This document shows positions 52,563 to 62,123 of a stretch of 64,000 bases of DNA, in pieces (the stretch's first letter is position 1; each line of letters opens with the position of its first letter). The position numbers were made by a program, and so were the translations under genes. This DNA comes from Flaviflagellibacter sp963786225 (GTDB lineage Bacteria; Pseudomonadota; Alphaproteobacteria; Rhizobiales; Methylopilaceae): the NCBI GenBank assembly GCA_963786225.1, contig CAWAYQ010000016.1:186001-250000 (forward strand). The letters are read 5' to 3'. The notes under the pieces were generated by a model. That model ran no database searches, was not told the DNA's origin, and saw nothing but the letters and a program-made list of their open reading frames with translations.

Positions 52563-54149
52563 ATGACCCCCCGGGTCCTGATCTCGGACAAGATCTCGCC
52601 TGCCTCGGTCAAAATCTTTACCGACCGGGGCATCGAGGTCGACTACAAGCCCGATCTCGGCAAGGACCGGGATGCGCTGGCGGCTGTGATCGGTCAATAC
52701 GACGGGCTCGCGATACGCTCGGCGACCAAGGTGACCTCGAAGGTTCTGGCCGCGGCCGGAAACCTCAAGGTCATCGGCCGCGCCGGCATCGGCGTCGACA
52801 ATGTGGACATCCCGACCGCGACCCAGAAGGGCGTGATCGTGATGAACACGCCGTTCGGAAACTCCATCACGACCGCCGAGCACGCCATCGCGCTTCTGCT
52901 TGCGCTGGCGCGCGAGATTCCGGCCGCCGATCAATCGACGCAGGCCGGAAAGTGGGAGAAGACGCGTTTCCTCGGCGTCGAAATCACCGGCAAGACCCTC
53001 GGACTGATCGGCTGCGGCAATATCGGCTCGATCGTGTCGAACCGCGCGCTCGGACTGCACATGAAGGTGATCGCGTACGATCCGTTCCTGTCGTTCGAGC
53101 GGGCGCAGGATCTCGGCGTGGAAAAGGTCGAGCTCGACGATCTTCTCGCGCGCGCCGATTTCATCAGCCTGCACACGCCGCTGACCGACAAGACGCGCAA
53201 TATTCTGTCGCTGCGGAGCCTCACCCAGACGAAGCCGGGCGTGCGCATCATCAACTGCGCGCGCGGCGGGCTTGTCGATGAGGCCGCGCTGCGTCTGGCG
53301 CTCGACAACGGTCATGTCGCGGGCGCGGCGTTCGACGTGTTCACGACCGAACCCGCGACGGAAAACCCGCTGTTCGGCCATCCGCATGTCATCTGCACGC
53401 CGCATCTCGGCGCGTCGACGATGGAAGCGCAGGAAAATGTCGCGCTGCAGATTGCCGAGCAGATGTCGGATTACCTGATGCGCGGCGCGATTTCGAACGC
53501 GGTGAACTTCCCGTCGATCACCGCCGAAGAAGCGCCGAAGCTCAGGCCGTTCATCACGCTTGCCGAAAAGCTCGGCTCGTTCGCGGGCCAGCTGACGGAA
53601 ACCGGCATCACGTCGGTGCGCATCACCTATCAGGGCGAAGTCGCGCAGATGAATACCCGCGCGCTGACCTCGTCCGCGGTCGCCGGCCTGCTGCGGCCGA
53701 TGCTCGCCGATATCAATGTCGTGTCCGCGCCGAGCGTCGCCAAGGAACGCGGCATCGTGATCGAGGAGATGACGAGCGAGGCGGACAGCGATTACGACGC
53801 GCTCATCACATTGACCGTCATTACGGAAAAGCTCGAGCGCACCATATCCGGCACCGTGTTCGCCGACGGCAAGCCGCGCATCGTCGAGATCAAAGGCATC
53901 AAGGTCGACGCCGAATTCGCGCCGTCGATGATCTATGTCGCGAACGAGGACAAACCGGGCTTTGTCGGGAGCTTCGCGAGCTTGCTGGGCGAAGCCGGCG
54001 TCAATATCGCGACCTTCGCGCTCGGACGCTTTTCACCGGGCGGGGATGCGATTGCGCTGGTGCAGATCGACGGCACCGTGTCCGAAGCTGTGATGGACAG
54101 AGTGCGCGCGCTGCCGCAGGTACGGCAGGCGAAGCCTTTGGTGTTCTAA
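52563..54149 (+). CDS. serA: D-3-phosphoglycerate dehydrogenase
   Basis: 528 residues, long type: substrate domain with IGRAGIGVDNVD (about 75), Rossmann domain GLIGCGNIGSIVSNRALG (about 148-165), catalytic His in ICTPHLGASTMEAQENVALQ (about 280), then the intervening domain and C-terminal ACT domain (KPGFVGSFASLLGEAGVNIA). First step of serine synthesis; ACT domain gives serine feedback. Operon with serC. Confidence 0.97.
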   Translation: MTPRVLISDKISPASVKIFTDRGIEVDYKPDLGKDRDALAAVIGQYDGLAIRSATKVTSKVLAAAGNLKVIGRAGIGVDNVDIPTATQKGVIVMNTPFGNSITTAEHAIALLLALAREIPAADQSTQAGKWEKTRFLGVEITGKTLGLIGCGNIGSIVSNRALGLHMKVIAYDPFLSFERAQDLGVEKVELDDLLARADFISLHTPLTDKTRNILSLRSLTQTKPGVRIINCARGGLVDEAALRLALDNGHVAGAAFDVFTTEPATENPLFGHPHVICTPHLGASTMEAQENVALQIAEQMSDYLMRGAISNAVNFPSITAEEAPKLRPFITLAEKLGSFAGQLTETGITSVRITYQGEVAQMNTRALTSSAVAGLLRPMLADINVVSAPSVAKERGIVIEEMTSEADSDYDALITLTVITEKLERTISGTVFADGKPRIVEIKGIKVDAEFAPSMIYVANEDKPGFVGSFASLLGEAGVNIATFALGRFSPGGDAIALVQIDGTVSEAVMDRVRALPQVRQAKPLVF

Positions 54150-54198
54150 GGCCTTCAGCTCTCTACAACAGGCTCCTTGCGCAGGTCGGCCCCCGCTT

Positions 54199-54326
54199 AT
54201 CCCTCCCCTGAAAGGGGAGGGCCGAGTGCGCGCATGCGCACCGGGGTGGGGTCGCGGACGGAACAGCCCCCACCCCGCTCGTGCTGCGCACGAGTCGGCC
54301 CTCCCCCGCTTCGCGGAGGAGGGATA
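54199..54326. repeat. Two-armed palindromic repeat element, copy 11
   Basis: CCCTCCCCTGAAAGGGGAGG, GTGCGCGCATGCGCAC, CGGGGTGGGG, a short spacer, then CCCCCACCCCGCTCGTGCTG and CCTCCCCCGCTTCGCGGAGG. Lies between the converging 3' ends of serA and the Hsp70-like gene. Confidence 0.85.
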
Positions 54327-54370
54327 GGCGCCGCTCGCATACACCTACGCAGCCCGGCTTAACGACAGGG

Positions 54371-55618
54371 TCAGGCGAACCGCCGTCCCGCATCCACGGT
54401 GAGGCCGAGGCCGACCGAGCCGAACGTGTCTCCCTCCACGATCTTCGCGTCCGGCAGTTTCGCGGCGATGGCCGCGCGCACATGGGCAAGGCGCGTCGAT
54501 CCGCCGGTCAGAAACAGAGCGTCGATCCTGTCCGCACTGATGCCGGCCTGCGCGAGGCAGGTGTCCACGCGCGCGCCGATGGAGGCCGCGAGATTCGCGG
54601 TGCCGGTGACGAGATCGCCACGGTCGAGACCCACGGCGAGACCCGCTTCCAGCCAATCGAGCGGAATTTTGGTCTCGGGATCGTCGGCGAGCGCGATCTT
54701 GGCGGCTTCGACTTCACCCGCCAGGGCATGGCCGCGTCTCTCCTCGGCGAGACGGATGAGCCGGCCGATAAGCTCGGGGCTTGCGGCATCGCGCTCGACC
54801 TCACGCAGTTCGCGCATCAATTTCGGATCGTACAGACGATTGATGCTGTGCCATGTCGCAAGGTCGTGGAAATAGCCGTTCGGCACGCCGAGCCCCTCGC
54901 GCTTCATGGCGCTGCCGAACCCGAACACCGGCATGACGTTGCTGAGGCTGATTCGGCGGTCGAAATCCGTGCCGCCGATGCGCACGCCGTCATTGGCGAG
55001 AATATCCTCGGCGCGATCCGGCTTTGCGGACAGCGAGGGGCCGAGGCGGACGATGGAAAAGTCCGACGTGCCGCCGCCGATATCCGCGATCAGCGCGATC
55101 TCTTCGTGCGCCACCCGTTGCTCGTAGTCGAGGGCGGCGGCGATGGGCTCGTACTGGAACAGGACGTGCTCGAAGCCGATTTCCTTGGCGATCGTCCTCA
55201 GCGCGTCTTCGGCTTTGCGGTCGCCGGCCTCGTCGCCGTCGACGAAATGCACCGGACGGCCATGCACGACCGCGGTGATTTCGCGGCCGGTCTTCTGCTC
55301 GGCCCGGACTTTGATAAGGCGGATGAAATCGGCGATGACGCGGCGGAAGGGAGCGCGTTCGCGTCCGACCATCGTTCTCTCGTCGATCAGCGACGAGCCC
55401 AGCACGGATTTGATGCTGCGCATCAGACGGCCCTCGACGCCGTCGACATAGGCCGCGACCGCGGCGCGACCGATAACGGGCGTGCGGACGGGGCTGTAGA
55501 AGATCGCGCTCGGAATCGTGACGTCATCGCCTTCCAGCGGAACAAGCATGGGCTTGCCGCCGCCGGGCGTGCCGAGCGTCGTGTTCGATGTCCCGAAATC
55601 GAGGCCGCAGGCGCTCAA
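54371..55618 (-). CDS. Hsp70-like ATPase (YegD type)
   Basis: 415 residues of an actin-fold ATPase domain without the DnaK substrate-binding domain. Phosphate 1 CGLDFGTSNTTLG (about 4-16), phosphate 2 IADIGGGTSDFSIV (about 170-183), adenosine motif LTGGSTRLAHVRAAI (about 370-384), ending GLTVDAGRRFA. YegD-like proteins lack a known client. It starts with TTG at 55618, overlapping the stop of the DMT gene by 4 bases (TTGA), so the two genes are translationally coupled. Confidence 0.88.
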   Translation of the reverse strand: MSACGLDFGTSNTTLGTPGGGKPMLVPLEGDDVTIPSAIFYSPVRTPVIGRAAVAAYVDGVEGRLMRSIKSVLGSSLIDERTMVGRERAPFRRVIADFIRLIKVRAEQKTGREITAVVHGRPVHFVDGDEAGDRKAEDALRTIAKEIGFEHVLFQYEPIAAALDYEQRVAHEEIALIADIGGGTSDFSIVRLGPSLSAKPDRAEDILANDGVRIGGTDFDRRISLSNVMPVFGFGSAMKREGLGVPNGYFHDLATWHSINRLYDPKLMRELREVERDAASPELIGRLIRLAEERRGHALAGEVEAAKIALADDPETKIPLDWLEAGLAVGLDRGDLVTGTANLAASIGARVDTCLAQAGISADRIDALFLTGGSTRLAHVRAAIAAKLPDAKIVEGDTFGSVGLGLTVDAGRRFA

Positions 55619-56541
55619 TGTGCCGGCTCCGCGAGAGGGGGCTGCCGGGTGGCGACGAAGACGCCGGTAAGCACAAGCGCGAAGCCGAGCGCGTGGAAGA
55701 GCTGCGGCTGTTCGCCCAGAAACACGATTGCAATCACGGAACCGAACACCGGCATGAGATGGAAGAAGGGACTGGCGCGATTCGGACCGATCAGCTCGAC
55801 CCCGCGGACGAAAAACATATAGGCGATGAGCGAGGGAAACAGCGCGACATAAAACACCACGGCAAGTGTCGTCGGCGTGACGTTCATCCGGGGGCCGGCC
55901 AGGAATTCGCCGGCGGCGAGGGGAGCGAGCAGAAGCGTGCCGCCGATGATCGTCGTCGTCAGAAACGAAAGCTGGTGGATGTCCGGCCGTTTGCGCAGCA
56001 GCGCGGCATAGAGGCCGTAGAGGATCAAAGCGAAGAAGGTCAGGATGTCGCCCGGATTGAGCTTCATCTGCGCGAGATGGGCGATGTCGCCCCGGCAGAT
56101 AATGACGAGAACGCCGAAAAGAGAGGTCAGGATGCCGCCCAATTGGCGCGGTGACAGCCGGTCGCCCCAGAGCGCAAAGGCCCAAATCGCGATCAGAAGC
56201 GGACCGGTGGACTGGATGAGAAGGGCGTTGAGCGCCTCGGTGTAGATCAGGCCCCAATAGGCCATGGCGTTATAGCCGCCGATTCCCGTGGCCGAGAGGC
56301 CGGCGATCAGCGGCAGATTCCGCCGGATCACCGGCCAGTCCCGAACGAGGCCCTTCCAGGCGAAAGGCAGGACGAAGAGGGCCGCTCCTCCCCAGCGCAG
56401 GAATGCCAGGAGAAGCGGGGGGATCTCGCCCGCGATCATGCGTCCGAGCACGATATTGATGGCCCAGAACAGGGAGGTCAGTGACAGCAGGAGGTAGGGG
56501 CGGTCAAAGAAGCCCAATCGGGCCGGGCGAATCTCGGTCAT
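55615..56541 (-). CDS. DMT superfamily (EamA) transporter
   Basis: 308 residues with ten membrane helices in two EamA repeats (LLSLTSLFWAINIVLGRMIA ... ; ILTFFALILYGLYAALLRKR ...). C-terminal half FVRGVELIGPNRASPFFHLM carries the family P-x-x-x motif. Exports metabolites or amino acids; the substrate is not readable. Coupled to the Hsp70-like gene. Confidence 0.9.
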   Translation of the reverse strand: MTEIRPARLGFFDRPYLLLSLTSLFWAINIVLGRMIAGEIPPLLLAFLRWGGAALFVLPFAWKGLVRDWPVIRRNLPLIAGLSATGIGGYNAMAYWGLIYTEALNALLIQSTGPLLIAIWAFALWGDRLSPRQLGGILTSLFGVLVIICRGDIAHLAQMKLNPGDILTFFALILYGLYAALLRKRPDIHQLSFLTTTIIGGTLLLAPLAAGEFLAGPRMNVTPTTLAVVFYVALFPSLIAYMFFVRGVELIGPNRASPFFHLMPVFGSVIAIVFLGEQPQLFHALGFALVLTGVFVATRQPPLAEPAH

Positions 56542-56641
56542 GGCGGCAAGAGGTGGCCCCGAACGCCGTCCGGGGCAAGTCGGATCAAGGTCTTGCCGCC
56601 TTTGTCTTGATACCGGGGGGCCGATCCTTTACGACCCTTGA

Positions 56642-56669
56642 AAGCCCGGGCCCTCGCCAGGGCTTTTTT
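56642..56669 (+). terminator. Terminator hairpin in purA leader (possible attenuator)
   Basis: AAGCCC-G-GGC-CCTC-GCC-A-GGGCTT then TTTT, 27 bases before the purA start codon. No plus-strand gene lies upstream of it except purA's own leader (56542-56640), so it either attenuates purA or ends a short leader/sRNA transcript. Confidence 0.6.
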
Positions 56670-56695
56670 CACGTGTAGAACGGGTTCATTCAGCA

Positions 56696-57994
56696 ATGGC
56701 CAACGTGGTCGTGGTCGGCGCCCAATGGGGCGACGAAGGCAAAGGCAAGATCGTCGACTGGTTGTCGGAAAAGGCGGACGTGGTCGTTCGCTTCCAGGGC
56801 GGCCACAATGCGGGCCATACGCTCGTTATCGACGGCACGACCTACAAGCTCAGCCTGCTGCCGTCCGGCATCGTGCGTCCGGGCAAACTGTCGATCATCG
56901 GCAACGGCGTCGTGATCGACCCCCATGCTTTTATCGCCGAGGTCGAGCAACTGAAGACGCAGGGCGTCGAGGTCACGCGCGATAATCTCCGCATCGCCGA
57001 CAATGCGACGCTCATTCTGTCGCTGCACCGCGAACTTGATTCGCTGCGTGAGGATGCTGCGGCCGCGACAGGAACCAAGATCGGCACGACCAAGCGCGGC
57101 ATCGGTCCCGCTTACGAGGACAAGGCCGGGCGGCGTGCGATCCGCGTCAAGGATCTCGACGATCCGCAGACCCTGCCGGAAAAGATCGAGCGGCTGCTCG
57201 TTCACCACAATGCGATTCGGCGTGGTCTCGGGCTCGGGGAGTTTTCGGCCGATGCACTGCTGAAGGAGCTGACCTCGGCCGCGCCGAAAATCCTGCCCTT
57301 CATGGATGCGACCTGGGAATTGCTCGACGACAAACGCCGCGTGGGCGCGCGAATCCTGTTCGAGGGCGCGCAGGGCGCACTGCTCGACGTCGATCACGGT
57401 ACCTATCCGTACGTGACGTCGTCGAACACGGTGGCGGGCGCGGCGGCGACGGGCTCGGGCCTCGGTCCGCGATCGATCGGTTTCGTGCTCGGCATCGCCA
57501 AGGCCTATACGACGCGTGTCGGCGAGGGGCCGTTTCCGACCGAGCTGTTCGACGAGATCGGCAGGACGATCGGGGAGCGTGGCCGCGAATTCGGTACGGT
57601 TACGGGGCGCCCGCGGCGCTGCGGCTGGTTCGATGCCGTTGCGGTCCGGCAGACGGTCCGGACCTCGGGGATCGACGGTATCGCTCTGACAAAGCTCGAT
57701 ATTCTCGATGGTTTTGACGAAATTAAGGTGTGCACGCACTATATGCTGGACGGCAAACGCGTGGATCGCCTTCCCGCGAGCCAGGGCGAGCAGGCGCGCG
57801 TCGAAGCGGTCTATGAGGTGATCGAGGGCTGGACGGAATCGAGCCAGGGCGGCCGCTCCTGGGCGACTTTGCCGGCCCAGGCGATCAAATATGTCCGCCG
57901 CATCGAGGAACTGATCGGTTGTCCCGTGACACTTTTGTCGACGAGCCCCGAACGAGAAGACACAATTCTTGTCCATGACCCATTCCAGGATTAG
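56696..57994 (+). CDS. purA: Adenylosuccinate synthetase
   Basis: 432 residues. GTP-binding VVVGAQWGDEGKGKIVDWLS (about 5-24), GGHNAGHTLVIDG, GTTKRGIGPAYEDKAGRRAI (about 127-146), FEGAQGALLDVDHGTYPYVT (about 222-241) and TGRPRRCGWFD. Converts IMP and aspartate to adenylosuccinate with GTP. Leader contains a terminator-like hairpin. Confidence 0.97.
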   Translation: MANVVVVGAQWGDEGKGKIVDWLSEKADVVVRFQGGHNAGHTLVIDGTTYKLSLLPSGIVRPGKLSIIGNGVVIDPHAFIAEVEQLKTQGVEVTRDNLRIADNATLILSLHRELDSLREDAAAATGTKIGTTKRGIGPAYEDKAGRRAIRVKDLDDPQTLPEKIERLLVHHNAIRRGLGLGEFSADALLKELTSAAPKILPFMDATWELLDDKRRVGARILFEGAQGALLDVDHGTYPYVTSSNTVAGAAATGSGLGPRSIGFVLGIAKAYTTRVGEGPFPTELFDEIGRTIGERGREFGTVTGRPRRCGWFDAVAVRQTVRTSGIDGIALTKLDILDGFDEIKVCTHYMLDGKRVDRLPASQGEQARVEAVYEVIEGWTESSQGGRSWATLPAQAIKYVRRIEELIGCPVTLLSTSPEREDTILVHDPFQD

Positions 57995-58048
57995 TTCTTT
58001 GACAAGAAGCGTTGGGCGTTCGTGCCTCACGCTGTTACAAAAGATCAC

Positions 58049-59566
58049 ATGGCCGATTATTATCCCGTATTGACGCGAGCGATTTCCGGGCTTGAGCCGA
58101 ACACGGCGGAGGCGCGCCGGGCCGTGTACGAACGCGCCCGGCAGGCCATTGTCAAACAGCTGCGCAGCTACGATCCGCCGCTCACCGAATCCGAAATCAC
58201 CAAGGAACGGCTTGGCCTTGAAGAGGCCGTACGCCGGATCGAATCGGAAACCCGTGCCGCCGCGAGCGCCGGGCGGCCGCCCGAGGCGCCCGCCGTCCGC
58301 GCGCCCATGGCTCCTTCGGTCAACGTCCCGCCTCCGCCGAGGCCCGAATCCGGGGCACAGGAAGCGTCTCGCACCGGGGCGCCGGCCGCTCCGCCCCGCG
58401 CGCCATCTCCCCCCGCATCGCGGATGCCCGGCAGCGAGGGCCTGACCAAGGTCCACGCCGCCGCTGCCGCCGCCGCGTCACTCGGTGCTGCGACGGCGAG
58501 CGCTCAGGCCAGCGCATCGACGACCCGCGCCGCGTTCGAACCTGCCTCGCCCACCCAGGCGCCCCGCGCGCTGCCGCCGCGCGTCGATCCGAAATTCGAG
58601 CGTCCCCGGGTGCCGGGGCCGCTGCCCGAGCCCCGCATGGATGCGTTCAGGTCCGAACCGCGCTTCCCCGAAATGGGCGACCACAATCCAAATCTGCGCG
58701 AACCGGAATCCGAACCGGAAACCGCGCCGCGCCGGCTGAATATCGGCGTGCTTGTCGCCCTCGTGCTTTTCGTCGGCCTCGGCATCGGCGCCTATCTCGC
58801 GCGCGACACCATTTCGGCCATGATCGGCGGCGAGGAAACGCCTGTTGCGACCGACGGCGGCGGTCCGAAGGTCGCCGACCGTGTCGGCACGTCGGACGCC
58901 GTTCCCGGCACGATTGCGCAAGACACCCCGGCGCCGGCCGATCAGGCCGCGGTTGCGCCGCCGGAGCCCGCTCCGGCCGCGCCGGGAGTTTCCGCCGATA
59001 CCGCCAATCTCGTTTCGCAGCGCGCTATCCTTTACGATGAAGCTCCGGACAAGCAGGGCGGAGCGGCGTCGAGCGGCGCGGTGGTGTGGCGCACCGAACC
59101 GATACCGAACAACACCGCCGAAATCCGGCTTGTGGGCGAAGCGACGATCCCTGATCGCGGCATGACGGTCACGCTGACGCTGATGCGCAATCTCGACAAT
59201 ACGCTGCCGGCCAGCCACGTCATCGAGATCGGCTTCGCGGTGCCGCCCGATTTCCCGAATGTGGGTATCGGCAATGTGCCGGGCATCCTGTTCAAGGACA
59301 CCGAGGAGGAGGGCGGCTCCGCCCTCAAGGGCATGTCGGTGAAGGTGACGAAGAACCTGTTCTGGATCGGTCTCGAAGCTTCGCCGGCCGACCGCGAACA
59401 GAATCTTCAGGCAATCCGTACACGCGGCTGGATCGACATTCCGATCCTTTACGACAACGGCCGCCGCGGCGTGCTGACCCTGGAAAAAGGCACGCCCGGA
59501 GAGCGTGCCTTCGAAGAAGCATTCGGAGCCTGGAACACGACGCCGTCCGCGACGACAACGCCGTAA
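58049..59566 (+). CDS. Conserved Rhizobiales membrane protein of unknown function
   Basis: 505 residues. Conserved N terminus MADYYPVLTRAISGLEPNTA with ARRAVYERARQAIVKQLRSY, a Pro/Ala-rich linker (about 75-225), one membrane helix IGVLVALVLFVGLGIGAYLA (about 232-251), then a periplasmic beta domain (AVVWRTEPIPNNTAEIRLVG, NLFWIGLEASPADREQNLQA, GWIDIPILYDNGRRGVLTLE). It is found behind purA in many Rhizobiales. Function unknown. Start 58049 chosen over 58022 as the conserved sequence begins there. Confidence 0.82.
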   Translation: MADYYPVLTRAISGLEPNTAEARRAVYERARQAIVKQLRSYDPPLTESEITKERLGLEEAVRRIESETRAAASAGRPPEAPAVRAPMAPSVNVPPPPRPESGAQEASRTGAPAAPPRAPSPPASRMPGSEGLTKVHAAAAAAASLGAATASAQASASTTRAAFEPASPTQAPRALPPRVDPKFERPRVPGPLPEPRMDAFRSEPRFPEMGDHNPNLREPESEPETAPRRLNIGVLVALVLFVGLGIGAYLARDTISAMIGGEETPVATDGGGPKVADRVGTSDAVPGTIAQDTPAPADQAAVAPPEPAPAAPGVSADTANLVSQRAILYDEAPDKQGGAASSGAVVWRTEPIPNNTAEIRLVGEATIPDRGMTVTLTLMRNLDNTLPASHVIEIGFAVPPDFPNVGIGNVPGILFKDTEEEGGSALKGMSVKVTKNLFWIGLEASPADREQNLQAIRTRGWIDIPILYDNGRRGVLTLEKGTPGERAFEEAFGAWNTTPSATTTP

Positions 59567-59635
59567 GTACGGCGCATCGCGCGGCGACTGCCTCGCAACG
59601 ATGAAAAACGAATTCTGGAGATACGGCCCTGGTTT

Positions 59636-59662
59636 GAGACGCGGCGCTTTGCGTCGCGTCTC
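59636..59662. terminator. Hairpin between converging genes (possible terminator)
   Basis: GAGACGCG-N11-CGCGTCTC without a following T-run on either strand. Position between the converging 3' ends of the membrane protein gene and rpoH suggests a terminator or processing stop, but the evidence is weak. Confidence 0.35.
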
Positions 59663-59671
59663 GCCGGAGCT

Positions 59672-60559
59672 TTAGGCCGCGCCGGCCTCGACCGCGCTGA
59701 TCGTGTCGCGCACGGCCTTCTGTACCTTCTCGAATGCGCGGACCTCGATCTGACGGACGCGTTCGCGCGAAACGCCGAACTCTTCCGACAGCTCTTCGAG
59801 CGTTATCGGCTCCTCGGCCAGCTTGCGCGCCTCGAAGATGCGGCGTTCGCGGTCGTTCAGCACCGCCATCGCGCGCTTCAGCGCGGTGCGGCGGTTATCC
59901 ATCTCCTCGCTTTCGGCGAGGATGCTCTCCTGACTGGCCGAATCGTCGACAAGCCAATCCTGCCATTCCGACGAATCCGCTTCATCGCCGCGCAGGGGCG
60001 AATTCAGCGACGCATCGCCCGAGAGGCGGCGGTTCATCGAGATCACATCGTCCTCGGTGACGCCGAGCTTGGTCGCGATCGTCTTGACCTGATCGGGCTT
60101 GAGATCGCCGTCTTCCAGGGCGGAAATCTGGCTCTTGGCCTTGCGCAGGTTGAAGAACAGCTTTTTCTGGTTCGCGGTCGTGCCCATTTTCACGAGCGAC
60201 CACGAGCGCAGGATGTATTCCTGGATGGCAGCGCGGATCCACCACATCGCATAGGTCGCGAGGCGGAAGCCCTTGTCGGGCTCAAACCGCTTCACTGCCT
60301 GCATGAGGCCGACATTGCCCTCGGAAATGACTTCGCCGATCGGCAGCCCATAGCCGCGATAGCCCATCGCGATCTTGGCCACGAGGCGAAGATGGCTGGT
60401 GACGAGCCGGTGCGCGGCATCGGGATCGCCGTGCTCGCGCCAGCGTTTGGCCAGCATGAATTCCTCGTTCGGTTCCAGCATCGGAAAACGCCGGATCTCG
60501 TCGAGGTAGCGGCTGAGGCCGCTGTCTGCGGAAATGATTGGAAGCGCTGCACGCGCCAT
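59672..60559 (-). CDS. rpoH: RNA polymerase heat-shock sigma factor RpoH
   Basis: 295 residues. Region 2 (GNVGLMQAVKRFEPDKGFRL, YAMWWIRAAIQEYILRSWSL), the RpoH box TTANQKKLFFNLRKAKSQI (about 130-148) that marks heat-shock sigma factors, and region 4 (ITLEELSEEFGVSRERVRQI). It directs transcription of chaperone and protease genes. Start MARAALP at 60559; the in-frame extension to 60727 reads through the promoter. FtsH is its expected degrading protease. Confidence 0.95.
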   Translation of the reverse strand: MARAALPIISADSGLSRYLDEIRRFPMLEPNEEFMLAKRWREHGDPDAAHRLVTSHLRLVAKIAMGYRGYGLPIGEVISEGNVGLMQAVKRFEPDKGFRLATYAMWWIRAAIQEYILRSWSLVKMGTTANQKKLFFNLRKAKSQISALEDGDLKPDQVKTIATKLGVTEDDVISMNRRLSGDASLNSPLRGDEADSSEWQDWLVDDSASQESILAESEEMDNRRTALKRAMAVLNDRERRIFEARKLAEEPITLEELSEEFGVSRERVRQIEVRAFEKVQKAVRDTISAVEAGAA

Positions 60560-60698
60560 AACTTGCCTTTCCCCGTCGGTTTCCCAGAGGGCGAAACCGC
60601 GTCTGGCCGCGACCCTTCGCCAGCCATTGATGGTAATATAGGGAGCATTCAGTGTGGCGATAAGGGGGCGCCCGGCGTCACAGGGCCGTGAGGACACG

Positions 60699-61706
60699 CT
60701 AAGCGGGCACTTGGAGGCTTGCGACAAGTTGTCCGAGATCCTCCGGCAGTTCGCTGTCGAAGGACATCAGTTCGCCCGTCACGGGATGCTCGAAGGCGAG
60801 ATGCGCCGCGTGCAGCGCCTGGCGGCCGAGGCTCGAAAGACTGGTCCGGGCGGCCTCGGTGAGATGGACCGATTTCGACTTGAAGCCCGCGCCGTAGACC
60901 GGATCGCCCAGCACCGGATGGCCGATATGGGCCATATGGACACGAATCTGATGGGTGCGGCCGGTTTCCAGCGTGCACTGGATCAGGCTGACAAGGGGGG
61001 CTTTGGGCGGCCCGAAGGTCTCCAGCAGCTCCCAGTGGGTGATGGCCTCGCGGCCATGGCCGGGCTTTGAAACGTGCATTTTCTCGCGGTGGCGCGGGTC
61101 GCGGTCGATCGGGGCGTCCACGGTGCCGCGCGGGCGGCTGGGAACACCCCAGACGAGAGCGAGATAGGCGCGTTCGAGATCGCCGGTACGGCCGTGATCG
61201 GCGAACTGATTGGCCAGATGGCGGTGGGTGCGATCCGTCTTCGCCGCGACGAGAAGGCCCGACGTGTCCTTGTCGAGCCGGTGGACGATGCCCGGCCGCT
61301 CCACTCCGCCGATGCCCGACAGCGAGCCTTTGCAGTGGTGGAGGAGGGCGTTGACGAGGGTGCCGGTCCAGTTTCCCGCGCCCTGATGGACGACGAGCCC
61401 TGCCGGCTTGTCGATCACGATCAGCTCCGCATCCTCGTACACCACGTCGAGCGGAATGTTTTCGGCCTCGGGTTCGGCGGCCTCGGGGGGCGGGATTTCG
61501 ACGGCGATGGCCTCGCCTCCCGCGACCTTTTTGCCGGAATCGTCCAGGGCCCGGCCGTTGAGGCTGACCTTGCCCGCGCGCACCAGCGCCTGTATCCGGG
61601 TGCGCGACAGGTCCGGCAGGGCGCTTGCGAGCGCCCGGTCGAGCCGTTCCCCCGCCGCTTCCGGCGGCAGGGTGACATTCAGAATTTCAGAGACGGGATC
61701 GGTCAT
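60699..61706 (-). CDS. rluD: Ribosomal large subunit pseudouridine synthase (RluD-like)
   Basis: 335 residues. N-terminal S4 domain (GERLDRALASALPDLSRTRI, ALVRAGKVSLNGR), catalytic Asp in HRLDKDTSGLLVAAKT (about 140-155), and RTHQIRVHMAHIGHPVLGDP (about 235-255). Forms pseudouridine in 23S rRNA helix 69. Its ATG abuts the divergent ATG of the DUF6476 gene (CATATG). Confidence 0.92.
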   Translation of the reverse strand: MTDPVSEILNVTLPPEAAGERLDRALASALPDLSRTRIQALVRAGKVSLNGRALDDSGKKVAGGEAIAVEIPPPEAAEPEAENIPLDVVYEDAELIVIDKPAGLVVHQGAGNWTGTLVNALLHHCKGSLSGIGGVERPGIVHRLDKDTSGLLVAAKTDRTHRHLANQFADHGRTGDLERAYLALVWGVPSRPRGTVDAPIDRDPRHREKMHVSKPGHGREAITHWELLETFGPPKAPLVSLIQCTLETGRTHQIRVHMAHIGHPVLGDPVYGAGFKSKSVHLTEAARTSLSSLGRQALHAAHLAFEHPVTGELMSFDSELPEDLGQLVASLQVPA

Positions 61707-62057
61707 ATGGCCAAGGTCGACGATGTGGATGCAGAGGACGATCCGCGCACCGCCGCCATCGTGCGGCGGATGCGGATGTTCGTCGGCATTTCGACCGCCA
61801 TCATGGCGCTCGGTTTCCTGCTGGTCATGTCGGTGATCGTGTGGCGTGTCGTCAAGCAGGACGGTGCCGCAGCGGCGCAGGCGGGCGAGCTCCAGAGCGT
61901 GCTTCCGATCGGAAAAGGCCAGCGCATTATCGCCACGACCTCGGACGGAAAGCGTCTTTTCGTGACGGTCGACGCCGATGACGGCCATCAGGCGATCCAC
62001 GTGTTCGACGCCGCGACGCTCGCCTATCGCGGCAAGATCGAGAGCCTCGCCCCCTGA
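61707..62057 (+). CDS. DUF6476 family membrane protein
   Basis: 116 residues. Acidic N terminus, one membrane helix (FVGISTAIMALGFLLVMSVI, about 25-44), then a short periplasmic domain ending HVFDAATLAYRGKIESLAP. The divergent partnership with rluD is seen in related genomes. It begins at the base next to the rluD start codon, so any ribosome binding site lies within rluD. Alternative Met at residue 22 (MRMFVG). Confidence 0.7.
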   Translation: MAKVDDVDAEDDPRTAAIVRRMRMFVGISTAIMALGFLLVMSVIVWRVVKQDGAAAAQAGELQSVLPIGKGQRIIATTSDGKRLFVTVDADDGHQAIHVFDAATLAYRGKIESLAP

Positions 62058-62123
62058 AAGGGGCCTTGATGCGACACAGAGCGGGCTTTATACGAGGCCC
62101 GTCGCGGGTCTGAACCGCGCCGC

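Noticed and set aside
54371..56257. 628-codon minus-strand ORF as one protein
   Set aside because: Only the last 415 codons are Hsp70-like; the rest is the DMT transporter gene read in the wrong frame.
60560..60727. N-terminal extension of RpoH or a ROSE-type thermometer in its leader
   Set aside because: The extension has no sigma-factor similarity, and I cannot make a convincing thermometer fold by eye.
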